Shown in pieces: positions 43,295 to 56,500 of a stretch of 64,000 nt of DNA. The number at the start of each line of letters is the position of its first letter. Positions within the stretch are counted from its first letter, which is position 1. A program made the position numbers and the translations under genes. Source of the stretch: Brachyhypopomus gauderio (lineage: Eukaryota; Chordata; Actinopteri; Gymnotiformes; Hypopomidae); the NCBI RefSeq assembly GCF_052324685.1, contig NC_135219.1, positions 23,172,316 to 23,236,315 on the forward strand, given 5' to 3'. The notes below the pieces were generated by a model. That model searched no databases and was not told the origin of the DNA. It saw only the letters and a program-made list of their open reading frames with translations.

Positions 43295-45256
43295 CTGTGG
43301 AGTCATGCGTACCTCCTCCTCAGTTTGCCAGCAGGTGAATATTTAAACAGTTAATCAAAACAACAACAACAAAAAAGTGCATCCTGATTGGAACTGCTTT
43401 GATGTTTGCAATTTTTGATGGTGTTGATGTTGGTTTAATTTGATTGCAGCCTTGTTCATTTTCTGTTTGGACACTATAACCCAATCCTTGTGTTTTCTCT
43501 CTTGTGTGTGTTCAGCAAAGACAGCAGCAGAGCACACATCCACAGCATTGCAGACAAGACAGAGTACGTCAAGCAGCTCAAGGCCCTGCTGGGTTCAAAA
43601 GACTTCAGCGAGCCCATCAAGGGCATTGATCAGCTGGTGGCCCACTGCGAGGACAACCCATATATGGTCGTGGGCAACATGTTCCTGGTAACACATTTGA
43701 ACTGAATTGATTTTTAATGTTTTCAGCAGCTTTCAGAAGTGATCTGTATGGGGGGGGTCATACGTTGGAGAACATTAAATGCTGTCACATCTGAAGAAAT
43801 GTCAAAAGCTCAGATGCTTCAGAGTAGAAAATATTACAACAATCAGTTTTAACTATTACAGTGGAGGGCAGTCGTGTCCATTGTTAGTGTGAGCTTGTTT
43901 TACAATGTATGTGAAGATTTCACCCAAGCGTATCCTTGAAATTGCATTAAACCAAAGAATCCAAGTGAATGACTTATGAAAAATCAGTCGGTTGAAATGA
44001 AAGGGCTTGAAATCAAATCAGCTCCAGGGCTTAACGGCACTGATATGGTGAGTGCCTGATGAATGCATGGGCGGCTTGCTCTATACCTCTCTTCCTCTGC
44101 TACAGGTATTTGATGCTTTCAAAGCACGACTGCAAGGTTAACCTCTATGCCTTGGAGGCCTTACAGAAGATAATCACACTGCTCAGAGACAACCTGGTCC
44201 AAGTGGTCTACATCTTAGTCCCAGCTATAGTGGACAATCACCTCAACTCCAAGAATAACGCCATCTACATGGCAACAATAGGTGCCATTCAAGCTCTCAT
44301 CAATAACCTTGGTGGGTTCTTTTCTCTCTTTACAAAACATCTTGAAGGACACATGCCACTGGGCTTTAGAAAAACAACAACAACAATGATTGTGTTCTGT
44401 TTTACCTTTGTATCTTTTGATGAAAGGTTGCTAGGTTGGGGAAAAGGTTCACACAAATCAGTAAAAGAATGTTCTTGCTCTTTGGCTAGATGTTTGTGGT
44501 GCAGATCAAATGGAAATCTCCTTTCATATTAAGGCACAGTCCAATATAAAGAAAAAAATATTTCTGTAAGACTGACAGGAGATCTTGCATTATCTGACAG
44601 CAGATAGTTAAATAATGGAGTTTACAGTGGATGTGCTTAGGCTCTTTTGTTCAATATACAGTGTCTAATCTTTTGTGGTTGTGTATACAGAAATATTCTA
44701 CAAATTCAAATACATTATCAAAAAACAATTCTTTCAGAAAGTAATTCCACTGATATGCTAAGAGATGCCAGAGATTAAAAAAAGATAAAAGATTTACCAG
44801 AAATACTATAATTCCTATATTAATTAATAATATTTATAATATTGATAATAATCATTCCAGAGTTACCATAGTTACCAAATACTGTCACTTTAGTTGAATT
44901 AAATCTTTCTAGGTTAAAAAAATGCTTCTGTAATAACCCAGTGCTGTCCAGGGTTGATTTATTTATCTTTGTTCCTTTTAAATATTCTTTTTATAGAGCT
45001 GGTTAGGGAACTCTACCCCTGCAAGCCACAACTGGTTGAGCAGAAGGTGCTTCCTCTGCTCTGGTACCTCCTGGGGACCTCCAGCAACAGTGGTACGGTC
45101 CACGGGAGGGGTGGAAGCGTGAGAGGGGCCACTGTCCACCTATGCCAAGCCCTTCATGCCCACATGGGTCCGGCGCTGCTGGACTGCGCTGCTTCCCAAC
45201 CTTCCAATATCCGCAAGAGCCTAAGAGAGTTTGTGAAGAACCTCCCGATCAACTGA
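43295..45256 (+). pseudogene. togaram2: Exons 16-19, C-terminal TOG remains, copy 2
   Basis: Exons: 16 43295-43334, 17 43516-43687, 18 44106-44311, 19 44997-45256. Exon 18 carries the frameshift seen in copy 1 (stop at 44,139-44,141). Exon 19 is fully open: ELVRELYPCKPQLVEQKVLP, then LLWYLLGTSSNSGT, then AASQPSNIRKSLREF, ending at TGA 45,254-45,256. These are recognisable TOGARAM C-terminal features. The missing exon between 18 and 19 is not visible here either. Confidence 0.72.
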
Positions 45257-45283
45257 GAGCTGCAAGCCAGACCTCCAGACCAA

Positions 45284-45289
45284 AATAAA
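45284..45289 (+). terminator. Polyadenylation signal AATAAA, copy 2
   Basis: Same position relative to the stop codon as in copy 1. Confidence 0.6.
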
Positions 45290-47611
45290 GCCCAACATGG
45301 ATTCTACTTGAAGATGGAGATGTTTGTGTATTTCTTACTGTGCCTGCACTTTAAATGAAAGAGAGAGGAAGAAAGTCAAACGTTTTTAACATTTTGAATT
45401 AGCAGAAAGCTAAATCCTTAAACTCAGAAGGCCTTTTAAATAAGGAGCACAGATTTTAGCGAATCACATCAGGTTTACCATGCCTAGGAGCTCTGCTCTT
45501 TTTGCACTTTGAAATACTAACACTTATCATGATAACTGTTGTCATGGTGACTATAGATATATATTGTTCTATGATTGTTATTTTCTGTTGACATATCCTG
45601 AGGTAACTGTGCAGAATGTAATTTATCACATGCACAAGGAACAAGGATCTATAGTCTTTTTGTTGTTTGGTATGTGTAATGTGACTTTTCAATGAGGAGT
45701 CTTAAAAAATGAAAAAGCTACGACTCACAAAATTACTTTTGTATTCTATAGCCAGGGCTTAATTTGAGCCGGATCCTGCCGGAACAGGATCCAGGAACTC
45801 TCATTTTGAAGGGTGCGTTCCGGGAACTGTCTGCCTCGATCCAGTAACTTTCAAGCCTACTAATTATAAGTTATGAAGAAATCTGTATGCACTTCTGCAC
45901 TTAAACACTTATAAAACACATGTAAATAATTTAAAAGTAATTTATATATACAAATTGGCTTGTTATTTTAACATTTGTGTGCCTAAGCGTTTTGTGATCC
46001 GGTGACATTGTTGGCTTCTGACCCCTTGTCTCATGCCGCGGTTTGCGTTCTGGCATCGTTTGATTTTCAAATTAAGCACTGTGTATAGCTAATAAGTGTA
46101 ATGGCACAGTATTAACTTAACTCATTCTAACTGTCAATAAAAGCTTGTTACTCATATGATTACAATTATATTTCTGTATGTGATAAAAACAATTGACAAA
46201 CACATAAAAACCAGAGGGCAGCAGATCATGTGAAAATATAATATTTGTGTCATTCTCAAAACTTTTGGCCATGACTGTAGACCAGGATAATGACACTACA
46301 GAATTTCTTCACAGAGCCTCAGCCATGGAAGTCAAGAGCACACCACCTGAAACAAAATTCAAGACAAAATTAGTCCCGCCTGTATATTTACAAAGTACGG
46401 TGATAAAGCTATTGAATCAGTTTCTTTAACACCCCCCCCCCCCATCAGACTCCACCATGTCAAGAGTAGAGGTGCACTTTTCTCGCCACAGACATTCAGA
46501 GCCCAGTGCAAAATCATCACAGGAGGAAACCTTCAGACTCCAGATTCAAGACTTAGTCAATCACGTACCTCATCCCCAGGATGCATGGACGATGTCCCCT
46601 GAAAGAGAAAACAATTAGATTAACAGTCATGGCCTTTTATTCTGAATTGGTCTTATGCTTGTTTCCCGTGTTAGACATCTGTGACCACTGAATTCTGTAA
46701 CCAGAGACCACCATGCATGTGTCGTCAAGAAATAAGGTAGGGTCAAATCCTGTTAACTGCACATGGGTACTCAATCGTTGATTGTAGTTTATAAGGAAAT
46801 TAAAGCTCATTTCAAAATGAATTATTTATTTAGTGTGTATTTCTTGATTAAGATATGTGCTTGTATATACTTAGATATTTGTTAATGACATATTTGGCAT
46901 TCTTAGCGAGGAGCAAAGTAAATTTTTCATTGTATCTAAGGAAACCTGTTCCCTCTGTGCAAACTCTGAATTTGAAAAGATTAGGTAGGCCTAAATGACA
47001 TTTTCACGCATGCAGACAATTATGTTTTACGTTGCATGAAAAAAATCTGTTGATTCTAAAGCTTTTGGTTAAACGTCAGCTTATTCATTTCTTAATTTTC
47101 TACTAACAAATGCCTAGGGTGGTTCGTACGATTGATAAACATTTCTTTTCTGACGAGAAGCAGCACTATCCAACTCCAATATTTATGAGTCTCTTGAACA
47201 GAAGTTGATGGTCACCGATACCGGTGCATCACCGGTTAAGGATGCCCTCGCCGGAATACCGAAAGGGTTCGCCCTGAAATATTAATAATCCCCTCAGTCT
47301 CTGCCATGTCATTAGTAGAGACGCACTTTTGTCACAATGTACTTTTGGAGCCCAGTGCAAAACATCACGAGAAACTTTATTGGTATATGCACAGTAAAGA
47401 AACGTGTTGCTCTGTACAACGAAATAGTAATAAAGCAAGTAATGAAGGATAAAATAAGCATGCAACATTATGATAAGTATTCATAAATGGAAATGTAAAC
47501 TAAACAGAAATATAAACTGCTAAGAAGTTTATGTACATACAGTCATTGTGCAGTAGCGAGCTACATTGCTTGTTGTCAGACTGGTATGAAAACCCAATAG
47601 ACTCAGCACAC
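45290..47611. other. Intergenic, TOGARAM 3' end to piggyBac ORF, copy 2
   Basis: Counterpart of 19,283-21,640, with small indels: one cgatccggtgacattg repeat unit fewer near 46,000, and a shorter C-run at 46,431-46,443. It contains the same hAT-like end at about 45,753 and the same 75-bp direct-repeat pair. No gene supported. Confidence 0.4.
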
Positions 47612-49204
47612 TTACAAATTGTCTAAACACACTTGGCACTGCCACATAATCTCCTTTCTGCATTTGCCACATGTGAACCTTTTACAAAAACCACAACGCT
47701 TAGTGGCACGGTTACTCTTGCAGCCACACTTAACCTGGCACAATGCCCTTTTCCCTGTGTCAGGTGTGGGTTGTTGCTGCTGAAACTCTACCTTGGACAC
47801 CTCCTTGGCTTCCATATGAGACTGTGCAAGTTCTGTTGCAAGCTTCACCAAGAACTCGGACCGTCTCTCTTTTACCCCAGTGCATGCTTGAAAAAGCACA
47901 TGTGCATTCAGGCATGAAATGTCAATCATGTTATAAAACACAGCGACTGGCCAACGCCGTGTTCCTGAACGTACACTGTACTTTCGCACCATCTGGTCCA
48001 TGACATCCACACCACATTTTAGGCTGTTGTAGTCTGTGATTGTGTTTGGCTTTTTTTTTCGGGTGTCTCCAATCTCCACCGTACTGTGCATGCTACTGAG
48101 GATGCAGACAGTCTTTTTCCGTCTGGGCGCGTAAACGGTCAGCGTGGCACCAGAGGTTGAAAACACCTGTGTACTAAATTCCTCACGGCCCAAATTCTTT
48201 TTGACAGAGTCTGGAAGCTCACGACGAATCTTGTTTACTGTGCCAAGGAGGGTGGTCTTCCGGCCCAGCAACTGCCTTGCTAGTGACAGTGAGGTGAAAA
48301 AATTGTCTGTGGTAACAGTTCTTCCTTGGTCCATAAATGGTTCCATAAGCTTCATCACCACATTTTCCGATAGTCTTTCCCCCACGGGACGACTGGAGTC
48401 TTTGCCAAGATATGGGATGATGTTGCATACATACTTGGATTTCAGGTCACATGCCACCCAGAACTTTATCCCAAACTTGTCGGGTTTTGTTGCAATGTAC
48501 TGAAGAAAAGAGCAACGGGTCTTAGTTGGAAAAAGTTGCTCATCTATGGTGATATGCCTTCCTGGGTTGTAACAAGTGATGCAATTGGCAGCGAAAGACC
48601 CCCAAACATTAGAGATTGCAGCAAACCGGTCAGTTGCAGCTCGTTCACTGCGTGTGTACTTGTCGTCAAAGTGAAGGTGCTGCATGATGTCCTGGAAGCG
48701 GTTTCGCGACATAATCTTGGTGATTAAGGGCACTCCCAGTGTTGTAGACCATGAGTCATGCACCGCTGGAAGGCGCACAACACCTCGCAGGATGAGGATT
48801 GCAATGAACGCCTTTAGCTCAGCGAGGGACATGAACCAGTTTTCTTGCTGTGTCTGGCGTGCATGCTGGACAGTCCACCCCTGTATGATCCGAAGCATTT
48901 CAATAGAAACGAAACAGAGGAAACTCTGTAAGCGACTCGATTCTTTCCGTAGGGCAAACGCAGTTGGCTCTCCATTTGTGGTATTGCATTTACTTGGGCT
49001 TGGATGCACTCCATCATGTCTTCCGATCTGTTCTTCATGCCACACTGTGCCGTCTTTTGCAGTCTCTGTCAGCCGCCCGTGTGTCTCCACGCGACCCCTC
49101 TTTACTGGTGATGAAGTCTCCTCATCTACAGGACCATATGTTTGAGATTTGATTAGTGAAAGGTTGAAATAATGTGAAATTGACAAACATAATATTTGAA
49201 ACAT
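47612..49204 (-). CDS. piggyBac-type transposase (PGBD4-like), copy 2
   Basis: A 530-codon open frame, near-identical to copy 1 from DEETSSPVKRG to the C-terminus, with the three catalytic aspartates and the zinc-binding tail preserved. Three replacements are visible: VS to GP just before DEETSS (probably intronic), VL to ES in the KVLSRLQ segment, and Asn to Asp in NRFQNIM. The longer N-terminus comes from a TAG-free stretch upstream of the likely acceptor at about 49,125 and is probably not coding. Both copies intact suggests recency or purifying selection. Confidence 0.85.
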   Translation of the reverse strand: MFQILCLSISHYFNLSLIKSQTYGPVDEETSSPVKRGRVETHGRLTETAKDGTVWHEEQIGRHDGVHPSPSKCNTTNGEPTAFALRKESSRLQSFLCFVSIEMLRIIQGWTVQHARQTQQENWFMSLAELKAFIAILILRGVVRLPAVHDSWSTTLGVPLITKIMSRNRFQDIMQHLHFDDKYTRSERAATDRFAAISNVWGSFAANCITCYNPGRHITIDEQLFPTKTRCSFLQYIATKPDKFGIKFWVACDLKSKYVCNIIPYLGKDSSRPVGERLSENVVMKLMEPFMDQGRTVTTDNFFTSLSLARQLLGRKTTLLGTVNKIRRELPDSVKKNLGREEFSTQVFSTSGATLTVYAPRRKKTVCILSSMHSTVEIGDTRKKKPNTITDYNSLKCGVDVMDQMVRKYSVRSGTRRWPVAVFYNMIDISCLNAHVLFQACTGVKERRSEFLVKLATELAQSHMEAKEVSKVEFQQQQPTPDTGKRALCQVKCGCKSNRATKRCGFCKRFTCGKCRKEIMWQCQVCLDNL

Positions 49205-50300
49205 AGCCGGCGATTGGCGGGTTCACACACAAATAGGCATTCTGGCCTTAATGGGGCCATAAATAAATTAATGTGTGCACAAAAAGATTCAATTGAGGCA
49301 CTAAAGGCCCAAAACGATCAAAATGTGTATTGGGAAATTGAGTCAGATCAAAGAACTAAATCACATGCTGAGATCAGCAGTGTGTGTGTGTGTGTGTGTA
49401 TGGGGTCTTATGTATGTACTATTCAGTCAGTTCCAGTATTTGGCCAGTAAATGGAGCCCATGTAATACCATACTGATATTACAGTAATGAAATAAGACAT
49501 TTTAGTGAAATAAAAGGTTCATTTCTGGTCAAGCAGTGCACCTTTTGTTATGAGATCTAATTGCAAAGTTATTTATCTCATTGATCTGACTCATACAAAA
49601 CCCTTTATTTGTCTGTATTCTGCATAACAGGATTGCAGCATGAGTTTTTATGATTTCTTAGGTTTTTGGACAATGTAGCGACAGGCCAATTTGAACCAAA
49701 CTTGGCATACCTGAAGGACCTCAGTCTATAAAAGGCTTTGAAATTGGGAGTTGATCAACATGTTTATATGAATTATAGCAATATAGGTCATATATGGCCT
49801 CAATGATATAATGGGAAAATGGACCCACCTGAAAATAAAAAAAAATCCAACAATTTTTAAAAATAGTTTACCTACAGTGTCTACAGATTATGCCCATGCC
49901 ACTCTTGCCATCATTGGATCAAATTCCTAGGACTAGTTCGAAAAGTGCTATTTTCAAACAATTGATGAATGTGACAAAACTACGCCTTTTTTAATAGGAC
50001 TTGTAATTGCAAAGTTGTCAGGTGGACTGCAAGGAATCAAAAGAATCAAGTTTCATTTTCCTAAGCAAAGATTTGGAAAAGTTATGCATGATTCACAAAT
50101 AGTGCCACCTAGTGGCCAAATGTTTCAAAACTGCACAGTGTGACAGTCCTGAGATGTGTGTGAACCCTAAATTGCAAAAATAGGTTTCCCCACACTACGT
50201 GTGTGAACCCCAATTATAATTCCAAAACATCTCAAGTATGCCACCTTGGAAGTAATGTAGGATTGTTTTCACACAGCAATACGTGGCATATATATATATT
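49205..50300. other. piggyBac upstream flank to the duplication breakpoint, copy 2
   Basis: Counterpart of 23,216-24,330, lacking the poly-G run and with a longer (GT)n tract at 49,379-49,398. No gene seen. Confidence 0.4.
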
Positions 50301-53300
50301 TTTTTTTTTATAGTTTATCTTTTGAAAAAATGTTAATAGGTAAAGATATTTCTACATAAATTTATACAATAAACCCTCAACTACTTGAAATAGAATAATA
50401 TTCGAGTAATTTTAACTTCTACAGATGGTACTTTTTGCAGTGTCTCTTCCAAAAACACAACAGCCATAACTGACAAACAAAAATAGGAAATCTTACCAGA
50501 AGAGATTTCAGTCACTACTCGGATCAAGAGTTATTTCTCCTCCATCAGAGTCACAAGGGTCGACATGGTTGAGGACCACGTCCAAAGCCTGCTGTGTTCT
50601 GCAAACCTTTGCCATCTTTGCTTCTAAGTCAACAGAGTAAGTGAAATATAGCAACATGGATTTTTATCCACATGTAGGTGGATACATACATAATAGTCAT
50701 AATCGTTCACACTACCACCCATCACACCCATCCCTGTTCACCGTTACCTGGTACCTGCATATTTCAATCTAATGGCTGCAACATTATATTTATATATTGT
50801 AATATTGTAATATAGTACTATAGTGAGAAACCTTTATTCTATTTTATTTCACTATTTCTTCTCCATCGGAGTCAATGGATCAACACAGTTCACACAATCA
50901 CCCATCCCCCCCGTTTAGCATTACCTAGTAGTGGCTGCATGTACATAAAGGATGGCTTTTATTAGACCTTTATTCTATTTTATTTCACTTAGCATGTAGC
51001 CAGATAGGCCATTTACTTTGGTGCAGTTTATTAAAGTCTATGCACTTTATTAACAAGTTTCCTATGTCTGCGGTCATCTCTCTCCATTATAAAACTGACA
51101 ACGACATTATTTGAACTATAATTCTAAAACATCTCAAGTCTGCCTCCTTTGTACTAATTTTGGATTGTTCTCACTGCAAAAGGAGACATGCTGATTGGTC
51201 AAAAATAGCTAAAGTTCTTATTTTTTCTTAAAGGGTTTTTTTTCTTCTCCATCTGAGTCAATGTATCAACACAGTTCACACAATCACCCATCCCCCCGTT
51301 TAGCATTACCAAGTAGTGGCTGCATGTACATAAAGGATGGCCTAAACATTTGGCCTGCGGGCCGGAGTTTGGACACCTCTGCATTAGGCCATCATGTCCA
51401 TTAGTGCAGTTTTCATTAGCCTGCAGCAAATTCTGAAAATACTATTGAATATGGCCTGCATAAGGAGCATGAGCTCAACTCTGCCTGGCCTAATGGGATG
51501 CAAATGACCCCAGCACTGCCATTTGGCACTCTCTGCTAGAAGGAGTCGTATGAAAATGCTGGTAGTTGCAGTGTTAAAAGATTACAGTACCTTTAACAGT
51601 CACTACTACGACAAATTAACAGAATTGTTGTGCATTTGTCAACGTACCAGAGGTGTCACACGTCGAAAAGGCTCTGACAATACGGCTTTTAGCAACGGCA
51701 AACATCAACTACGGAATAGAATAGAAAAACCGGTAACGTCTAAACAAATGCTTACCAATTGCTGCAGCGCTTCAACAGCTACTTGCAAGGAGCCCCTTTC
51801 CTGCTCAGAAGAAAGATTGAAATGTGGCCAAGACAGGCCAAGATGGTGGTTTTATATTGTGAGTTCTCGAGGACCCTTAGGTATCCTGATGAGGCGCCTA
51901 TTCAAAACATCAACGTGTGTATCAAAATAAGAGTTCACTGTCACGTCTTCGTGTGTGAATTTTTTTTCAGAGTGGGGTAGTTTGTATGGTTGTTATTATT
52001 AGTTTTTTGGTTCGCAGTGAAAGCGATCTTCTTCATTAATTTCAAACATCGTTGCCATCCATAGGCACTTCAGATGTTTGCTTATAATTCAATTGTAGGC
52101 ACTGATTGAACTTAAAGTTTGTTTGTTTTTGCTTCTGTTGCATGTTTTATGTGTTGTAGTGTGATCACTGTTTTCAGAGTGTTTGTATATCTTACCTTGT
52201 AGGGACTTCTGCAAGTAAGGGCCTGAATAAATGGCATGTAGACATTTGTAATTAAATATTACATGCATCATACAAGTGATTTAAATAAAATAAGTATATA
52301 TTATATACATATAATATATACATATACAAATGATATATACTATATAATATATATTATATACATATATACAAGGCAAGGCAAAGTTTTTGCAGATGTTGGA
52401 TGGGAGGACTCGGCAGTTTGGAAGGGTAAGTCCAGTGTGGATTAATACATATTTAGGTGTTCTTTAGGACTTTTAATTTTAACTTATTAAATTGTAACCT
52501 TGCTAATTGGGAAGATACATGGAGACATGTTCCAGAGAAGCTCCATGGAGTACTCATTGTGCAAGTTTCAGTGTGACAAAACTTCACATGCTTCACTCTG
52601 CTTGTACCCCGAACATGACTGCCGTTTGTGCAGATGGCAACAGAAAACTCTATAGGTTTTGACAGTCAGCAGGGTAAAACTGCTTTATGCATAATAAATG
52701 TATGTAAAATGTATGCAACTGTAGGTATCGGGGGCGGACTGGCATACATTACTACCGGGGATTTCCCCGGTGGGCCAAGGGGAAGTATTGTTTCCATTCT
52801 AATGGGAGGTAAAAGTTAATATGCTTTACAAAACCCCTTAACCTGTTCTTTGACCATCATGTGTGTTTATTTTTTCTGGTGAGGGAATGTGGGATTTACT
52901 GTTGAGGTTCAAAGATACCTGACTGACCCAATAGTTCCACGGTTTATCTCCACCTCTATCAGCTTGCACTGGAATTTTTATGTACACCAGCCTCCTCAGT
53001 GCTGTGTGAGGCTTGAAAAATTGTGTCCCAGCACAGTGGAACAAATCCTCTTTTTGAATAAAAACTGAAAACAAAGATGCTAATGTCCACAATCACTAAA
53101 ATCACTAATAAATCAAACTTGTTTTTCCACAAGCACTTTTGTTATTTTTACATCCATACATAAACATTCACGATATACGTATACATATTAAAAAATGTGA
53201 TTAATTTTAAAAAGTGTAAAAATAAGAACCCAAACCAGCTAGATATATAAGAAACAACAAATCACAACAAACCAAACAGATTTCCTTTATTGACTTATTG

Positions 53301-53440
53301 ACAAAACGTGAAAAACTTTAATGAAACAATATGGAGTTAAAGGCTAAAAATGAATAAATAAAAGACGCTGCTTTCACTGTCCACCAGATGGCGATAATGT
53401 CCACTGCTTCATGAAGTGAACCTTTTTCCGGTACAATGGC
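50301..53440. other. Single-copy spacer with transposon ends and microsatellites
   Basis: Not part of the tandem duplication. It holds two diverged copies of a phrase (cttctccat(c/t)(g/t)gagtcaatg(g/t)atcaacacagttcacacaatcacccatcc) at about 50,858 and 51,245, a hAT-like end (gcctgcgggccggagtttggacacc at 51,352), a (TA)n-rich patch at 52,295-52,370, and another element end (gggggcggactggcatac and gatttccccggtgggcc at 52,731-52,775). A 135-codon open frame at 51,523-51,930 has no recognisable domain and is probably fortuitous. No gene is supported. Confidence 0.4.
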
Positions 53441-53512
53441 CTAGGTGCACACTTCCTCGTTGGTGTAGGGATGGTACCTTATTTCCGGTTGGTATGCGGA
53501 AGTGTCGATGTC

Positions 53513-56500
53513 ATGGCCGAGTCTAAATTCACAAGGTGCCTGTTGGAGTTCCCGAAATTTTACCGTCAACGATGTGCGTCGTATTGTCAGAGCATCAAGT
53601 ACAACGACACAGAGTCAACTTGAAAAGGGTTTCAAGTTCTACGTTTCATCCTACCTCTGCAATTTTGAAGGTAAGTGGCTGACGCTAGTTAGCTAGCTAG
53701 CCTGAGGTGGCAGTCTAATGAAGTGATGTTTTTAGTAACGAACCAACCTGTCCTAGTACTAGAAATGCCTTTTAAAAACATGTTTGTATTTCTGATGGAA
53801 GTATCAGGCAAAAGTAAGGCTAACGAGATAACAGTGAGGGCTCACTGCTACAGATCTATGAAGAAAACAGATACGCCACACCAGCTGAGAGTAGGACTGG
53901 TTAAAATGACACGAGTTCTGTTCAGTGTCACGTTCAAAGTTCTGTTGAACAAGTTCAAAAGTGAGTTCAACACAAGTTCAATCTTTTATCCTTGCTCTTA
54001 CTTCACGTAAGCTGTGATAACCATAGGCATTGGTTTTCAAAGCTTACAATGGTAGCCAAATGCAGAGTAGCTGAGTGGGAATCATTAGCAGTCTATTTTG
54101 CCTATAGTAAACAAATGGGAGTTTATTTTACAGTTCGAGCTATTGTTATCTACCTCTATGACTCAAAAGCAGAATATAGTCCACCTCAGCTATTCTTCAA
54201 ACTGCATTTTCTAAAATCTGTCAATCTGTCTTTCAAATCTTTCATCTTAACTTCTTTATTAACATATGGCTGCAACACTTACACCTATTAACATATTCTG
54301 ATAACACTCTTCAAGAAGCAGTTGAAGTAAAACCTGCACTGTTCTGTTGTTGGTGGTGGAAACAACAAAATAATATAAATATAAGTAGGCCTGTTTCACT
54401 CCTATGTGTAAGCATTTCATCTGGAGTGAAAATGAAGTTTAAATCTAAAATATATTTAGTTTATAGTTGCTCACTGAACTAGTAGATTGAACCATGCACA
54501 ACACTGTAGAATAGAAAGACAGTATAGCCAAGTGTTTTAAGAGTGATGCAAAACAGCACAAACGTTACATGAGACAATAAACAAGTGACATTCACCACTA
54601 ACAACATGATGGGACAGATATTGCGCCTATTGACATTGCTGAAGTCTTCTTTTCAAGATATTAAATATTGCCTCTTGTGTATTTCAGATGACATTACGTG
54701 ATTCAATGCCAGTTGTGCTCATTAAGAGCAACTGCTCTTGTGTTGCTAGTTGCGGAATCTGCAAACACTTGGTTGCATTGCTTTTCCAGACTGCTCATTA
54801 TTCTGAATCTGGCATGTCTGTCGATCCCTCCTGTCCTTTCATGCACACAGACAGAACAGAAGTGGCATAAACCACCAACAATGGTTTGTCTTATTTCATT
54901 ATTTAATGTTAGTTAATGTATCACAGTCACTTTACTAACACCATCTTTTAAATTAATAGGGGGTGAAGCCTGGACCCGTGGATGCCATGGTTGTCCTAAA
55001 GCCAAAACCAGGTGCTACTACAGCCAGTGGAGTTAGGTATGTAGTACCAAATTTAATAGGCAGATTACAGTGTGTGGTTAAAAAAATATATGCTTTTGAT
55101 CATCTGATAAGACGATCTGATCTGTTCTCTTCAAAATTTAATTTAGCCTTGTTGTACTTCAGATTAGTGTTGTCAAAAAAATTGATATATCGATACGTAT
55201 CGATACTGAACATTCTGAAACATAAGTTTAACGTGCTGGGAAATATTGGTACAAGCGCTTGAATTGAACCCTGCAAACATGACTTTGTTCATTGCGCTTC
55301 AGCGCGGCGCGTGCGAAGTTACAAAATTCGAGAGGTGCACGACCTCGCGTGCGCCGCGCTTCAGCGCAATGAACAAAGTCATGTTTGCAGGGTTCATACA
55401 CCTTGTGGAATTCAAACACTTGTATGTCACTTTCAAGGTCCATTTCAATATTTCCCAGCACGAGCAAAGACACTTTGTCAGATGTTCAAAAGACGTCCAC
55501 TGAAAAGCCAGAATGAAAGTTTTAGCGATGTCTTTTTTAAACGTCTATTACTGCCGTTCAGTTGCAGTTTTTGCACGTCCTGACATCCAATAAAGGTCCT
55601 AGTCAAACGTTCAGATAGAAAACTCGTCATAGACGTTCATGTTAAGTTAAAAGGTTAAGGTCCTAGTCACACTGTCAGATTTTGAACCAGTTTTGAACGT
55701 CCACCAGACATGCAAAAAAGGGTCTGGACTGACCGACGTGATACAGACTTGATTTTAACGTCTTTCTGACGTCGCATGTTTGTTGGGATAAGTTAAATAT
55801 TTATACATGTACTCGAAATTATTCGCTTTTTTATCACATTATTTAATGGTTGTTTATTTTCAAAACGCCCAATCGTAACGTCTTCACGTTCTCTCATGTT
55901 TCATCCTGGAATTGCAAGATGCTCGTATTTGTTAACACAAAATAACTGTTCAGTCAGACAGATATTTGTTGTGAAATGAAGTTACAATTTCAAGCATTTT
56001 CTAACACCTTTTGTGGCCTTGTCACAGTCACACCTTATTGAGGAGGCACCAAGATCCCAAAGTGCTACACCTGAGTGGCATTCACTTAGGAGAGAAAGAG
56101 TGACTGCCTCACATTTCAGAGAGGTGAGCCACGTTAGAGGTCCAGGTGCTGCAGAAAGGATAATCCGAGGGACACGACAAACAGCACATGTGAAGAGGGG
56201 ACTTGAAATGGAAACAGAGGCCTTAAAGGACTGTGCAGTTCTGAAAAACTTGAACTTGACCAAGTGTGGGCTAGTGATTCATCCAGATGCATCTTGGCTG
56301 GGTGCATCACCTGATGGACTTGTATATGACACACTTGAGCGTCCATCATTTGGGCTTGTTGAAATTAAGTGCCCAAATGCACAAAGCTATGTAGACTGCA
56401 AATTCCTCAAAGTGGCACAAGGCCTACACAAATTGAAGGAGAGCCATTGTTATTATTGGCAAATCCAGTTCCAGTTATTGATTACTGGTATGCAGTGGTG

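Larger units (their letters stand above)
30655..45256 (+). pseudogene. togaram2: TOGARAM-like TOG-array gene, copy 2 (gene span; 3' part damaged)
   Basis: The same 25-exon structure as copy 1, with every splice site and phase preserved. The open reading frame from ATG 30,655 runs through cassettes a and b for about 973 codons to TAA 43,077-43,079 in exon 14b. Exon 18 has the shared frameshift (TAA 44,139-44,141). Unlike copy 1, the last exon is open (Trp at the position of the copy 1 stop), and no insertion lies beside the 9b donor. If either gene makes a full protein, copy 2 is the better candidate, but the two shared lesions must first be excluded as sequencing or assembly errors. Confidence 0.75.
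27873..50300 (+). repeat. Copy 2 of the ~26-kb direct tandem duplication
   Basis: Homologous to positions 1-24,330. The left boundary could lie further left, because the copy 1 counterpart of 24,330-27,872 is outside the window. The right boundary is the same TA/T tract as in copy 1 (about 50,287-50,305), after which the sequences differ completely. Private features are a 175-bp fold-back element at 32,044 and a truncated hAT-like insertion at 33,187. The low divergence and conservation of intronic transposons indicate a recent duplication or ongoing conversion. Confidence 0.94.

Noticed and set aside
1-50300. Possibility that the tandem copies are simply two haplotypes joined by the assembler
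   Set aside because: Not fully excluded. Order, many private insertions and distinct flanks favour real duplication, but only reads spanning the junctions can settle it, so it is listed as a test, not as a finding.
51523-51930. 135-codon plus-strand open frame
   Set aside because: No recognisable motif, no splice partner, a single occurrence with transposon ends nearby; probably chance.
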